From contig CALSMK010000020.1 of assembly GCA_943787435.1 (NCBI GenBank), positions 1 through 39,491 on the forward strand: 39,491 bases of DNA, read 5' to 3'. Below are positions 28,044 to 37,653 of this stretch, piece by piece. A program made the translations under genes and the position numbers. Source of the DNA: an uncultured Flavobacteriales bacterium. GTDB lineage: Bacteria; Bacteroidota; Bacteroidia; Flavobacteriales_D; Sanyastnellaceae. A model generated the notes under the pieces. That model made no database searches. It worked only from the letters and a program-made list of their open reading frames with translations, and had not been told where the DNA came from. Position 1 is the stretch's first letter; every line of letters starts with the position of its first letter.

Positions 28044-28118
28044 GGGCGGTTAGCTCAGCTGGTTCAGAGCACCTCGTTTACACCGAGGGGGTCGGGGGTT
28101 CGAGTCCCTCACCGCCCA
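28044..28118 (+). tRNA. tRNA-Val (UAC)
   Basis: 75-base cloverleaf: acceptor GGGCGGT with ACCGCCC, D arm GCTC...GAGC, anticodon stem CCTCG/CGAGG around TTTACAC (anticodon TAC), T loop TTCGAGT, discriminator A, CCA not encoded. A small GTTGCC-ATGC-GGCAAC hairpin at 28142-28157 may help end the transcript. Confidence 0.97.
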
Positions 28119-28280
28119 CTCATTCATCCTCTCAGCACGGCGTTGCCATGCGGCAACCTTGCTGGGCGACCAGGCAAAGCCCGTGGTTTGGCGTTGCCTT
28201 GTATCTTAATGCAAGGACTATGCCCTGCTGAAATTTGGACCCATACGGTGGAATCGAACTTGAAATCCCGATTTCGTCGC

Positions 28281-30495
28281 ATGCTTGGCCTTCGGTTGCC
28301 CTCTGTGTTGACGGCCCTGTTTGGCTGCCCTCCTCCGTCCAGCGCCCAAGAAGCCGAGCACGATGTCGCCTTCGAGTGGATTGAGGTGCAGCTGAAGGGC
28401 ATTCAGGTCGGACTTCGCCCGCCCGCCCATTCACGCCCGCAACCTGTACCACGTTTCCCTCGCGATGTACGACGCTTGGGCCGCCTATGACGATGTGGCC
28501 GAGACCGTATTGCTCTTGGGCAACACTCTTGGGCGGCTACACTGCCGAGTTCGACGGCGTCCCCGAGAGCATCCTGCCCTTCCTTGACTTTCCCTGATGC
28601 ACAGGAGAGAAGCCGCTCTCTTATGCCGCCTACCGGGTGCTGACCCACCGCTACGTGAATCGTCACCCGGAGTGGTGACCGCCCAGGCCCGCTTTGACTC
28701 CCTGTTCGCCGCACTTGGGCTACGATCCAGGCCTCGACCTCGTCCAACTACTACCGGTTTGGCTCGCCGGCCGCTTTGGGCAACTACATCGCCGAGCAGG
28801 TCATTGCCTTTGGCCTTCAGGATGGCGCCAATGAGGCCTTTGACTACGTCAACCTCTACTACGAGCCGCTCAATGAGCAGCTGGTGGTGTCCGACCCGGG
28901 CAACCCCACCATCGCTGACCCCAACCGCTGGCAGCCCCTCGCCATCGGCGGTTTTGTCGACCAGTCTGGCCAGGTCCTCGACAGTTCGCCTCCCGTTCCA
29001 AAGCCCAGAGTGGGGCTGGGTCGCTCCCTTCGCTCTGGACGGACGACCAGACTGGTCATTTACGAGCGCGACGGCGAGCTCTGGCCCACCTATGGCTCGA
29101 TCCCGGTCCGCCGGTCTACGTCGGGGGCGACCAACCCGCTGCAGTCCGACAGCATGTTCCGGCACCACTTTGCCATGGTGAGCATCTGGCAGTCCCACCA
29201 CGACCCGTACAACGGGGTGATGGTCGACGCCAGTCCCAGCCAGCATCGGCAATGCGCCTGACTTTCCCGGAGACGCTCGCAGGAATACGGTGACTTCTAC
29301 ACCTACTTCGAGGGCGGCGATGCCGGAGAAGGTCATGAAATCAACCCCTCTTCTGGGCTGCCTTACGACCCACAACTGGTCCCGCTTGGGGACTACACAC
29401 GCATCCTCGCAGAATTTTGGGCCGATGGCCCGGACAGCGAAACCCCTCCTGGCCACTGGTTTAGCATCACCAACGAAGTGATGTCCCACCCCGACTTTAC
29501 CTATGACTGGATGGGCGAAGGTGAGGAGCTGGACCCCTTTGAGTACGAAGTGAAGATGTACCTCACCTTGGGCGGTGCTGTGCACGATGCAGCCATCGCA
29601 GCCTGGAGTGTCAAGGGCTATTACGACTACGTCCGCCCATTTCTGCCATTCGTTATTTGGCCGGTCAGGGGCAATCCTCGGACCCCGCCCTGCCGAGCTA
29701 CAGCCCGAATGGAATCCCGCTGTACCCTGGCTTTATTGAATTGGTGGATGACACCGACAGTTTGGCTGGACCTGGGGGAGAGAACATCGGCAAGGTGAAA
29801 GTCTACACCTGGCAAGGGCCGGATTACATCGACACCTATGAAGCCGAGAACGGCCTCGAAGTCCCCATTGACACCGTGGGGAACATCGCGGGCACTGGAT
29901 GGATTTTGCCGAGAACTGGTGGCCTTACCAGCGTCCCAGCTTTGTCACCCCACCCTTCGCAGGTTATGTCTCAGGCCACTCCACGTTCAGCCGTTCCGCG
30001 GCTGAAGTGCTGACCGCAGTCACGGGAGACCCCTTCTTTCCCGGGGGCATGGGCGAGTTCGATTGCCCCCAAGACGACTTTCTCGTGTTCGAAGTCGGTC
30101 CTTCAGTGTGGATGTCACCCTTGCAGTGGGCCACCTACTACGACGCCTCAGACCAGTGCAGCCTTGTCCACGCATCTGGGGCGGCATCCACCCCGTCACG
30201 GATGACATCCGCGGCCGCCAAATGGGCATCGTTGTGCGGCACTCAAGCCGTCGACCCTCGCCCACTCCTATTTCGCCGGGAGCCATCAGCAACAGCTTGT
30301 GGAGTCGGGCCCTTACGGCGGTTGCCTTGGCGACCTCGACGGCGACGGGGCTCAGACCGTGGAAGACGTGCTCTTCATGCTGGCCAACTTCGGTCACGTC
30401 AAGGCCCCCACCCGGCCGACATCGACCTGGACGACCTCGTGGGCACCACGGACCTGCTGATCCTCTTGGGCATCTTCGGGTGCACCTGCCTGTGA
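28281..30495 (+). CDS. Vanadium-dependent haloperoxidase-like (PAP2 superfamily) secreted protein, heavily frameshifted
   Basis: A protein of about 730 residues is spread over all three plus frames with at least ten indels. Pieces in order: signal peptide MLGLRLPSVLTALFGC... SSAQ (28281 on; GTG 28248 or TTG 28260 are alternative starts), ARPPIHARNLYHVSLAMYDA, YAAYRVLTHRYVN, ALGNYIAEQVIAFGLQDGAN, FRHHFAMVSIWQSHHDP, ILAEFWADGPDSETPPGHW, GGAVHDAAIAAWSVKGYYDY followed by VRP, WWPYQRPSFVTPPFAGYVSG followed by HSTFSRSAAEVL, and IWGGIHPVTDDIRGR. The K...RP, SGHSTF and R-x-x-GGIH-P elements are the vanadate/phosphate-site motifs of the PAP2/haloperoxidase fold. The end (DLDGDGAQTVEDVLFMLANF, then DLDDLVGTTDLLILLGIFG) is a dockerin-like or EF-hand-like tail rather than a clear T9SS domain. 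Such enzymes oxidise halides with peroxide, or are phosphatases. It is either a young pseudogene or an especially error-rich stretch. Confidence 0.7.
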
Positions 30496-30528
30496 TGGAG
30501 CTGGCACGGTGATGCTTGGAACCGAGGG

Positions 30529-31744
30529 TCAAGTGCCCCCGGCAGTCGCCTTCAGCGCCTGAAGGGCTTCTCCGACCGTGAACACACTGCCCAGCACCAC
30601 CACAAGCTCGGATCCTGTGCGAAGGCCCATGGCGCCTTTCAGGGCCTCGGTCACATTGGAATAAGCCACTCCCGCTCTTCCCAAGCCTGACGCCCTAAAA
30701 GCCAACTCCTCAACAGGCATGGCACGGGGAATCCCTGCTGCGCACCAATGGTGGCTCTGGGCCTGCGGAAGACAAACCAATGCCCCTTCTACGTCTTTGT
30801 CCTTCACGGTCCCAAACACCAATTTCAATGGCCTGTTCAGGGCACGCAATGCCCGACCAGTTTCGGTCAAGCCTTCGGTGTTGTGCGCGCAGTCCAGCAA
30901 GACATCTGGCCCCCACCATTGCCACCTTCCCAAAAGGCCCCACGCGCTGGGTCCAGCCGAGAGCACACCTTCGTCTGTGGAGCGGTCTCCATCGATCAAA
31001 GCCAAAATGCGCCGGGCCACCGCCCGGTTCCGCGACAACCAAGTTGGCTCATCTGCAGGATCGTCGCCTGGAAGCCCATCGTGCACTTCGACACTCAATC
31101 TGAGTGAGCGCTCCAACACCACTGACCTGGCCTCTGGGGGCAACACGCCCAGCACACAAGGCACCCCCTCTTTGAGGATGCCTGCTTTCTCCCCAGCAAT
31201 GGCCCGAATGCTGTCGCCCAAGAACTGCTGGTGATCCAACCCAATGGAGGTGATCGCCGTGGCCAGCGGACGCGCAAAAATATTGGTGGAGTCCAGCCTC
31301 CCCCCCATGCCTGTCTCCAAGACCACAACATCGACTTCGGCATTGCGAAACGACACCAAGGCCATGGCAAACATCAATTCAAAAAAGCTCGGCTGAAGAC
31401 GGGACCAGAGGTCCAAATGACCCGAGACAAAACCCGTGAAATCAGACTCACTGATCGGTTCACCGTTTACCCGAATGCGCTCTCTTGGGTCAAACAAGTG
31501 TGGCGAGGTATACAGGCCCACCCGAAGCCCTCTCGCTTGCAATGCTGCCGCCACCCGCGTGGCTCACCGACCCCTTCCCGTTGGTTCCAGCGATGTGGAT
31601 GACCTCGAGTTCTGCCTCAGGGTTGCCCAAGGCTTCACACAGGGCCAAGGTATTGGACAGGTCCACCTTGTATTCGGCGGGTCCCGAACGCTGGAACATT
31701 GGAAGCCTGGCGTAAAGCCAATCGAGGGTGTCTGAATAATTCAA
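30529..31744 (-). CDS. folC: Bifunctional folylpolyglutamate synthase / dihydrofolate synthase (one-base frameshift)
   Basis: About 405 residues from a TTG start (MNYSDTLDWLYARLPMFQRS aligns with the family start). Adds glutamates to folates and makes dihydrofolate from dihydropteroate, in the cytoplasm with ATP. The P-loop IAGTNGKGSVSHA lies at about 50-62, then VGLYTSPHLFDPRERIRVNG, VVLETGMGGRLDSTN, ITSIGLDHQQFLG and AGEKAGILKEGVP. Near 31555 a GGG run has one G too many: SHA in one frame continues as VAAALQARGLRVGLYTSPH in the next. Last gene of the minus-strand run that starts with anmK; 55 bases after tonB. Confidence 0.92.
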
Positions 31745-31799
31745 TGTCCAGAGAACTTCCAGAGGTCAACGGCCAATGGCAGCTCCCCTTGATCTAACA

Positions 31800-32610
31800 T
31801 CATTGCAGCTTGAAGTTGAACTCGATCCAACCAATCCGCGTGGGCTTGATCGGGTGGCTCTCAAACTTGGCTGTCAGGGCAGCCTTCCTGGCCAACTCCA
31901 CCAACCTGTTGTTGGACGTGGTGCTGAATTCAGGGTCGTATTTGGCCTCTGTGACAGTTCCGTTTTTGTCGACGTACACCTTCATCCTCACCACACCTTC
32001 TGCCTCGGGCTTGCCACTCAAGTTGGGCTTGCCGATCATCTTTCCTCCGTCCAACAACTCACCACGCGGATCTCCTGAGACCACTCCCGCCCCTTCAATC
32101 TTGCCGTCGTCGGCTCCACTGTTGCCTGTGCCTTCTTGCTCGCCTTCAGACCCTCCGCCCCCGCTGTTGCTGAACATCTGGCTGAGCGCGTTGGACAGGT
32201 CCTGGGAAATCTCGGGGTCTGGATCGGGGTCTTCCACTTCGGTGACTTCTTCCACGACCTCTTCTTGCGTGGGGACCTCGACCTCACTCACCTCTTGCGT
32301 TTCAATGCTTTCCACAGGGGCCACTTCTTCAGAAACCGACTCGGAGACTTCCTGCTCGATCACTTCCTCGACCTGTTCAGAGGGCACTTCTGTTTCGCGC
32401 TCACCACCGGCCTCTTCCACATTGCCAAAGTCCGCCATGCCCACGGCAACAAATTGCTCTCCCGGTGGAGGCGTCACCTCTTGGAATGCCACCAAGAACA
32501 CGCATGCAGCCAAAATGGCCGCATAGGTGAAACTGGAGAGCACGGGCGGCCTTTCGGCGTTCCTTGCGCTCCTGCTCTTCGTGGTGACGGTTCCAATCGA
32601 ATTTGGGCAT
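31800..32610 (-). CDS. tonB: TonB-like energy transducer with acidic linker (one-base frameshift)
   Basis: About 270 residues from the ATG at 32610. The cytoplasmic start MPKFDWNRHHEEQERKERRK is in one frame; a missing base near 32558 shifts to VLSSFTYAAILAACVFLVAF, the single membrane helix that contacts ExbB. The periplasmic linker (about 50-120) is strikingly rich in Glu and Val (VEEVIEQEVSESVSEEV and similar) instead of the usual Pro-Lys/Pro-Glu, then comes a Gly/Ser-rich part. The C-terminal 80 residues (EGVVRMKVYVDKNGTVTEAK, then ARKAALTAKFESHP) are the TonB C-terminal domain that binds TonB boxes of outer-membrane receptors. Eight bases after exbD, so exbB-exbD-tonB are co-transcribed. 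Confidence 0.85.
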
Positions 32611-32618
32611 GTGCTGTT

Positions 32619-33011
32619 TTAGCGTGTGGGTTGTGCACCGAGCATCACCTTCCACTCATTGGCCTTGGCCAATCCAATGACTTCGACGGTTTGTCCAGTG
32701 GGCACTTCCTTGTCCACCTGCAAATACAGCACTGGATCAGATTGCTCACCAAACTTGACCTTCAACGCCGGCTCAATGTCAGCGCGGGCAATGGCGGTGC
32801 CATTGAGGTAGTAGGTGCCATCGGGCTTGATGGAAATGGTCATTCGAGAACTGGCACTGCTTGTGCCCTTGCTCTGCGGCAAATCCACGTTCACGCCATT
32901 CGAGACCAGGGTCGACAGAATGATGAAAAAGATGAGCAGCAGGAACACGAGGTCCGTCATGGAGGACATGTTGCCTCCAGACTGCACTTGATTGCGCTGG
33001 GAGAGGTTCAT
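32619..33011 (-). CDS. exbD: ExbD/TolR family proton-channel subunit
   Basis: 130 residues. A short cytoplasmic N-terminus, then one membrane helix, SMTDLVFLLLIFFIILSTLV (about 16-36), carrying the conserved channel Asp20; a periplasmic domain follows (VDLPQSKG, MTISIKPDGTYYLNG, PVLYLQVDKEVPTGQTVEVI). With ExbB it converts the proton (or sodium) gradient into work on TonB. Its ATG shares one base with the exbB stop (TGATG), implying coupled translation. Confidence 0.93.
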   Translation of the reverse strand: MNLSQRNQVQSGGNMSSMTDLVFLLLIFFIILSTLVSNGVNVDLPQSKGTSSASSRMTISIKPDGTYYLNGTAIARADIEPALKVKFGEQSDPVLYLQVDKEVPTGQTVEVIGLAKANEWKVMLGAQPTR

Positions 33012-33749
33012 CAGCGCGCGGGTTCTTCGAGGATGTCAATGAACTCCAAAGAGCTGGCCTCCATCATGTGAATGACCTTGCTGACACGGCTCACCAAGTG
33101 GTTGTACGCCATGTAGGCAATAATGCCCACGATGAGGCCCACGATGGTCGTGATCATGGCTTGCTTGGTGCCGGACGAGATGTCATCCACCCTCACCATG
33201 CCTGCACTTTCCATGTCCAAAAACACGTTCACCATGCCGATGACCGTCCCCAAGAATCCAATCATGGGCGCAGCACCTGCGATGGTGGCCAAGGTGCTCA
33301 GGTTCTTTTCGAGGCTGTAAATCTCCAACTTGCCCACGTTTTCAATGCTGGTGGAGATGTCCTTCAGCGGTTTGCCGATGCGGGCAATGCCTTTGTGCAA
33401 CATCCGCGCGATGGGTGTTCCGCTTTGCTCACAGAGGTTTCTGGCGCTGTCCAAGCTTCCGGCCGACAAGTAATCCTTGAGCTTGGCCATGAAATCCTTG
33501 TCCTCTTTGGCGGCCTTGCGGATGGCCATGGACCGCTCAAAAAAGATGAACAGGGCGATGAAGCTCATGATGGCCAGGGGCAGCATGATGTACCATCCGC
33601 CGGAAAGCAGGAGTTCGAAAATGGAAACGTCCCTGGTGACCACCTCACCTGAGGCAGAAAACGGCGTCTGTGGTGGCCTCGTCGGTCACCGTGGTGCCAC
33701 CGAGGGTCAGGTCCTGAATGGAAGCGAAGACAAAAAGAAGAAATTGCAT
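33011..33749 (-). CDS. exbB: MotA/TolQ/ExbB proton-channel protein with N-terminal signal-like extension (one-base frameshift)
   Basis: The conserved part begins VSIFELLLSGGWYIMLPLAI (first helix), followed by FFERSMAIR, a cytoplasmic domain, then IAGAAPMIGFLGTVIGMVNV and TTIVGLIVGIIAYMAYNHLV, the two helices lining the channel. An ATG at 33749 opens MQFLLFVFASIQDLTLGGTT, which resembles the signal-peptide-like leader found in Bacteroidota ExbB proteins. One surplus T near 33660 separates that leader (ending TTDAV) from SASGEVVTRDV. I therefore place the start at 33749 (about 245 residues); the shorter reading starts at 33643. First gene of the Ton cassette. Confidence 0.85.
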
Positions 33750-33859
33750 GGCGTTCGGGCTGCGTTGTAGCTCAACGTCGAAGGTCGCCGTTTCCGTATG
33801 CCATTTTCGCTTCCCAGCAGGGCTTTTCCACCCAGCTGTTGTTCACTCACCGGACTGCG

Positions 33860-35251
33860 TCAGGCCCCCAGACCAAACATGGCCCAATAGACCGCTGCAC
33901 CTGCGAGGTATCCGGAGATCGCCAAAAGGCTCATTCGCTTGAGGTACCACACAAAGTCGATTTTCTCCAGTCCCATCACCGCTACCCCAGCAGCAGAACC
34001 GATGATCAGCGCACTTCCACCCGTACCAGCACAGTATGCCAAGAACTGCCAGAATATGCCGTCCTGAACGAAATAGCCCTGCCATGCATCTACAGTGCCC
34101 GGGGCGGCCACATCGTACATGCCCATGGAGGCGGCCACCAACGGCACATTGTCTACGATCGCCGACAACAAGCCGATGGCGATGTTGATCAGGTACACAT
34201 CTCCGAGGGACTCGCGCAACCAGTCCGCCGAAGCGATCAAGTGACCGGCTTCTTGCAACGCGCCAACGGCCAGCAAAATGCCCAAAAAGAACATCACAGA
34301 CGCGGTATCAATCTTTCTCAAGACCCCGACAACACTCAGGTTTTTCCGCCTCTGCTCGTTTTTGGAGCGGTGCAACACTTCTGTGGTCAACCACAGCACA
34401 CCCAAGGACATCATCATTCCCATGAAGGGAGGCAAATGGGTCACTGTTTTGAAAACGGGCACAAACAAAAGCCCGCTTACCCCCATGGCGAAAACGAGGT
34501 TACGCTCTCCATGGGTCGTGGGGTCTTCTGCTTCGTCTGGGTCCAATAAACTGGGCCGCTCCACGTCTCCCTTCATTCGAATCGACATGATGGTCAACGG
34601 GACCACCATGCACACAATGCTGGGCAAAATCAGGTTCGCCACAATCACGGGCGTGGTCAATTGGCCCCCGATCCACAACATGGTGGTGGTCACATCGCCA
34701 ATGGGCGACCAAGCCCCACCGGCATTCGCACTGATGATCACAGCGCCAGCAAACAGCCAGCGCGTGGGCTTGTCTGCAATCAATTTGCGGAGCAGCGAAA
34801 TCATCACAATGGACGTGGTGAGGTTGTCCAAAGCGGCAGAGAAAAAGAAGGTGAGGATGCCGATGATCCAAATCAGGCGGCTCTTCTTTCGGGTTTTGAT
34901 TCGGTCTGTGATGACCGCAAATCCGTTGTGTGCATCTACCAATTCCACGATGGTCATGGCCCCAAGCAGGAAGAACAAGATGCTCGAAATCTCTTCCATG
35001 TGGTGAAGGAGTCGATGCTCGAAAAAGACCTTGAGCGCCCCGTGATCTGCTCCTCCGTGGCCTGCGCCATGAACAAACTCATTGAAGGATTCGACCAGAT
35101 GAGCCGGAGCTTCGTGCCAGCCCAAAACCAAAATGGCCCAGCACACCGTTCCCGTGATCAATGCACTTGCGGCCTTGTCAATGTGGAAGTTGTGCTCCAG
35201 CGCGATCAGCGCATATCCGAGAACAAAAACAAGAATGAGGAGGGTTTCCAT
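33860..35251 (-). CDS. nhaD: NhaD-type sodium/proton antiporter
   Basis: 463 residues with about a dozen hydrophobic helices, of the ion transporter (ArsB/NhaD) superfamily. Typical blocks: ALEHNFHIDKAASALITGTV (about 18-37), FFLLGAMTIVELVDAHNGFA, FFFSAALDNLTTSIVMISLL with the membrane-embedded Asp-Asn pair, GAVIISANAGGAWSPIGDVT, and AIGLLSAIVDNVPLVAASMG. It exports sodium in exchange for protons at the inner membrane, which fits a marine or salt-exposed, alkaline-tolerant life. Intact. 27 bases after the dehydrogenase gene. Confidence 0.93.
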   Translation of the reverse strand: METLLILVFVLGYALIALEHNFHIDKAASALITGTVCWAILVLGWHEAPAHLVESFNEFVHGAGHGGADHGALKVFFEHRLLHHMEEISSILFFLLGAMTIVELVDAHNGFAVITDRIKTRKKSRLIWIIGILTFFFSAALDNLTTSIVMISLLRKLIADKPTRWLFAGAVIISANAGGAWSPIGDVTTTMLWIGGQLTTPVIVANLILPSIVCMVVPLTIMSIRMKGDVERPSLLDPDEAEDPTTHGERNLVFAMGVSGLLFVPVFKTVTHLPPFMGMMMSLGVLWLTTEVLHRSKNEQRRKNLSVVGVLRKIDTASVMFFLGILLAVGALQEAGHLIASADWLRESLGDVYLINIAIGLLSAIVDNVPLVAASMGMYDVAAPGTVDAWQGYFVQDGIFWQFLAYCAGTGGSALIIGSAAGVAVMGLEKIDFVWYLKRMSLLAISGYLAGAAVYWAMFGLGA

Positions 35252-35278
35252 GAAAAAGGGATCAATTCAATTTTTGAT

Positions 35279-36511
35279 TCAAACGAGTTGTTCGAGGGCA
35301 ATGGCCAAGGCCGTAGAAGACACGCCGGTCGAAGATGGGTTCCGAGCATGACAGCGCTCAAGGGCATCCCGTATGCAACCAGAGGTGTCCATAAAGATGG
35401 CTTCATCTTCTAAACGAACGTCTCCATCTCCCATGAGATATCCAAACACCCGAGCCATGCCACAGTTCGCAATGAAGTCCGGAATCACAGCACAAGCCCC
35501 ATCGGCCTTTTCGGAAATGGGGCCGTAAAAAATCTCCTTGTCGGCAAAGGGCACATTGGCCCCGCAAGAAATGACCTCCAAGCCGCTGGCCAGCATGGCG
35601 TCCAACTGTGCCTCGGTGACCAAACGAGATGCTGCACAAGGCAAAAACACCTCGGCTCCAATGCTCCAAATGGCGGACTGAACCTCCTCAAAAGACATCA
35701 TTTTCTCCGACTTCAAAGCGTTGCCTTCTTTGGCCAAAAACAGCGCCCTGACTTCTTCCAGATCCAATCCTTCAGGGCTCAAAATCCCCCCGGCCCGATC
35801 AATGATTCCTGTGATGACGGCCCCTTGATTGGCCAGGTACAATGCGGCGGCAGCGCCCACATTCCCCCACCCCTGAATCAAGACCCGTTTTCCTTCGACT
35901 TCGCCTCCGTAGAGGGAATAAAAGTGACGCACGGATTCGGCCACACCGTAACCGGTGATCAAATCGGCCACCCTGTAGCGGACCCCGCCGCCGTCTGGCA
36001 AATACAAGGGGTCTTCTACCACCTTGCTCACCCCCTGTCGGAGGCGCCCAATCCGGCGAACTTTCTGTGCTTCATCTGGCCGGAAGTGTCCATTGAAAAC
36101 GCCCTCTTGAGGGTGCCAAACCCCGCAAGCCTCGGTCATGGGGATCACCTCCATTCCAGCATCGACATTCAAGTCGCCGCCCGTCCCGTAATAGTGCTTA
36201 AGCAAAGGCGTTACTGCCTGATACCAGCGCTTCAGAACGCCTTCTTTTCGCGGGTCCGATGGATCGAAATTGATGCCGCTTTTGGCGCCGCCGATTTGAG
36301 GACCACTGACCGTGAATTTGACTTCCATGGTCTTGGCCAACGACATCACCTCATTGCGATCCAGGCCTTTCCTCATTCGTGTGCCGCCACCAGCGGCCCC
36401 GCCCCTGAGGCTGTTGATCACCACCCAACCTTTGGCTCCTGTTTCAGCGTCTGTCCATTCGAACACGATTTCTGGTGAGCGTTCACTGTATTGAGCGAGG
36501 AGTTCCTTCAT
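35279..36511 (-). CDS. Glu/Leu/Phe/Val dehydrogenase
   Basis: About 410 residues. NAD(P)-linked oxidative deamination of an amino acid. The ATG at 36511 is preferred (MKELLAQYSERSPEIVFEW fits homologues and AAGG precedes it); a GTG at 36520 is the alternative. Seen: NSLRGGAAGGGTRMRKGL, the catalytic-Lys block GPQIGGAKSGINFDP, GTGGDLNVDAGMEVIPM, and the Rossmann motif VLIQGWGNVGAAAALYLANQ. Leu- versus Glu-specificity cannot be told by eye. Eleven bases after anmK and just before nhaD. Confidence 0.88.
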   Translation of the reverse strand: MKELLAQYSERSPEIVFEWTDAETGAKGWVVINSLRGGAAGGGTRMRKGLDRNEVMSLAKTMEVKFTVSGPQIGGAKSGINFDPSDPRKEGVLKRWYQAVTPLLKHYYGTGGDLNVDAGMEVIPMTEACGVWHPQEGVFNGHFRPDEAQKVRRIGRLRQGVSKVVEDPLYLPDGGGVRYRVADLITGYGVAESVRHFYSLYGGEVEGKRVLIQGWGNVGAAAALYLANQGAVITGIIDRAGGILSPEGLDLEEVRALFLAKEGNALKSEKMMSFEEVQSAIWSIGAEVFLPCAASRLVTEAQLDAMLASGLEVISCGANVPFADKEIFYGPISEKADGACAVIPDFIANCGMARVFGYLMGDGDVRLEDEAIFMDTSGCIRDALERCHARNPSSTGVSSTALAIALEQLV

Positions 36512-36521
36512 GATGTTCACC

Positions 36522-37644
36522 TTACTTCCCGTTCATTCCGGGAGCCGCGAAGTTACCGAACAGGACGCCGCCACAGACATCCCTTGTTGCCCCGGTCACA
36601 GATGCCAATGAGGTGGTTTTGCCCAAGGCCGTTCGCTGGGCCAACCAAGCAAAAGCGGCAGCCTCTTTTCCATCGATCCACAATGCACTTGGAACGTCCA
36701 GCTTCCATTCATTGCCCAAATGGGCGGACCAACGCTTCAACAAGAATCCGTGGTGGGCTCCGCCGCCGGTCACCAATATTTGACCGGGGGGCACCATTGA
36801 GCATGATGGACCGAGCCAAAACCTGTGCCATCCACTCCACGGCTGTGGCCATGGCGTCTTCGGGGAGGGCGATGGAGTCGAGCAAAAGGTGCAATGGCGA
36901 CAAATCTTCCGCTGCCAATGACTTCGGAGGGGTTCTATGCAGGTAAGGCCATGTTTGGAGTTTGGCCAACACAGCGAGGTCCACTTGGCCTTGAGAAGCC
37001 AAGACTCCACCTTCATCAAAAGGCCTTCCCGCCCTCTGGGCTTGGCGGTTCAGCAAAAGATTGCACCCACATACATCCCAAGCCCGCACCACTTGGGTCT
37101 CACCTTGCGAAAGCAGGGTAACATTGGCGATTCCACCCAAGTTTGCGCAGGCGGCATGATGCCCAAACACCATGGCATCAAACAAAGGAACCAACGGAGC
37201 CCCTTGTCCACCAGCGGCCACATCGGCAGAACGGTAATCGGCCACAACGGGCAGGCCCAGCGCACTGCGCAGAAGGGCAGCATCACCGATGGCGCGCGTG
37301 CCTCGACCGCCGGGCTCATGGAACCAGGTGTGTCCGCTGAAACCCATCAAGTCAAGCCCTCCGTGTTGATCAGACCACCTGTCTCGACAATCCACAGCCT
37401 TGGCGATCACCCAGAGCGTCCAGTCTCTTTCCAATTCTAAGGCTGCGGTTTCATTGGCCTCTCCCAACCCGCGCAAACGGTTTTGAAGTGACTCTGGATA
37501 CCCAAACCCCTCGGATTCAAGCACCTGAACCCCACCTCCATCTTCATCCATCTGGAGGAGCACCAGGTCCAATCCATCACAGGATGTTCCCGACATGGTG
37601 CCCAACACTCGCCACACCCGGGAATTGTCCTTAACCACGGGCAC
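36522..37644 (-). CDS. anmK: Anhydro-N-acetylmuramic acid kinase (one-base frameshift)
   Basis: About 373 residues from a GTG start. Phosphorylates 1,6-anhydro-MurNAc released from turning-over peptidoglycan, giving MurNAc-6-phosphate. Seen: the ATP-site start VLGTMSGTSCDGLDLVLLQ (about 13-31), GFSGHTWFHEP, VVADYRSADVAAGGQGAPLV, ANLGGIANVTLL, NLLLNRQAQRAGRPFDEGG, and in the second frame ILVTGGGAHHGFLLKRW. Six Cs near 36789 should be five: MLNGAP then continues GQILVTGGG. No murQ or amidase gene is nearby. Divergent from the acyl-CoA dehydrogenase with about 45 bases between starts. Confidence 0.92.
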
Positions 37645-37653
37645 TTGATGGTG

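Noticed and set aside
28142..28216. Small hairpins after tRNA-Val (GTTGCC/GGCAAC and CCTTG/CAAGG) as a riboswitch
   Set aside because: Stems are only 5-6 bp, with no conserved core; at most a weak terminator.
36522..37644. A peptidoglycan-recycling gene cluster around anmK
   Set aside because: Neighbours are a dehydrogenase, an antiporter and an acyl-CoA dehydrogenase; no murQ, ampG or amidase is present.
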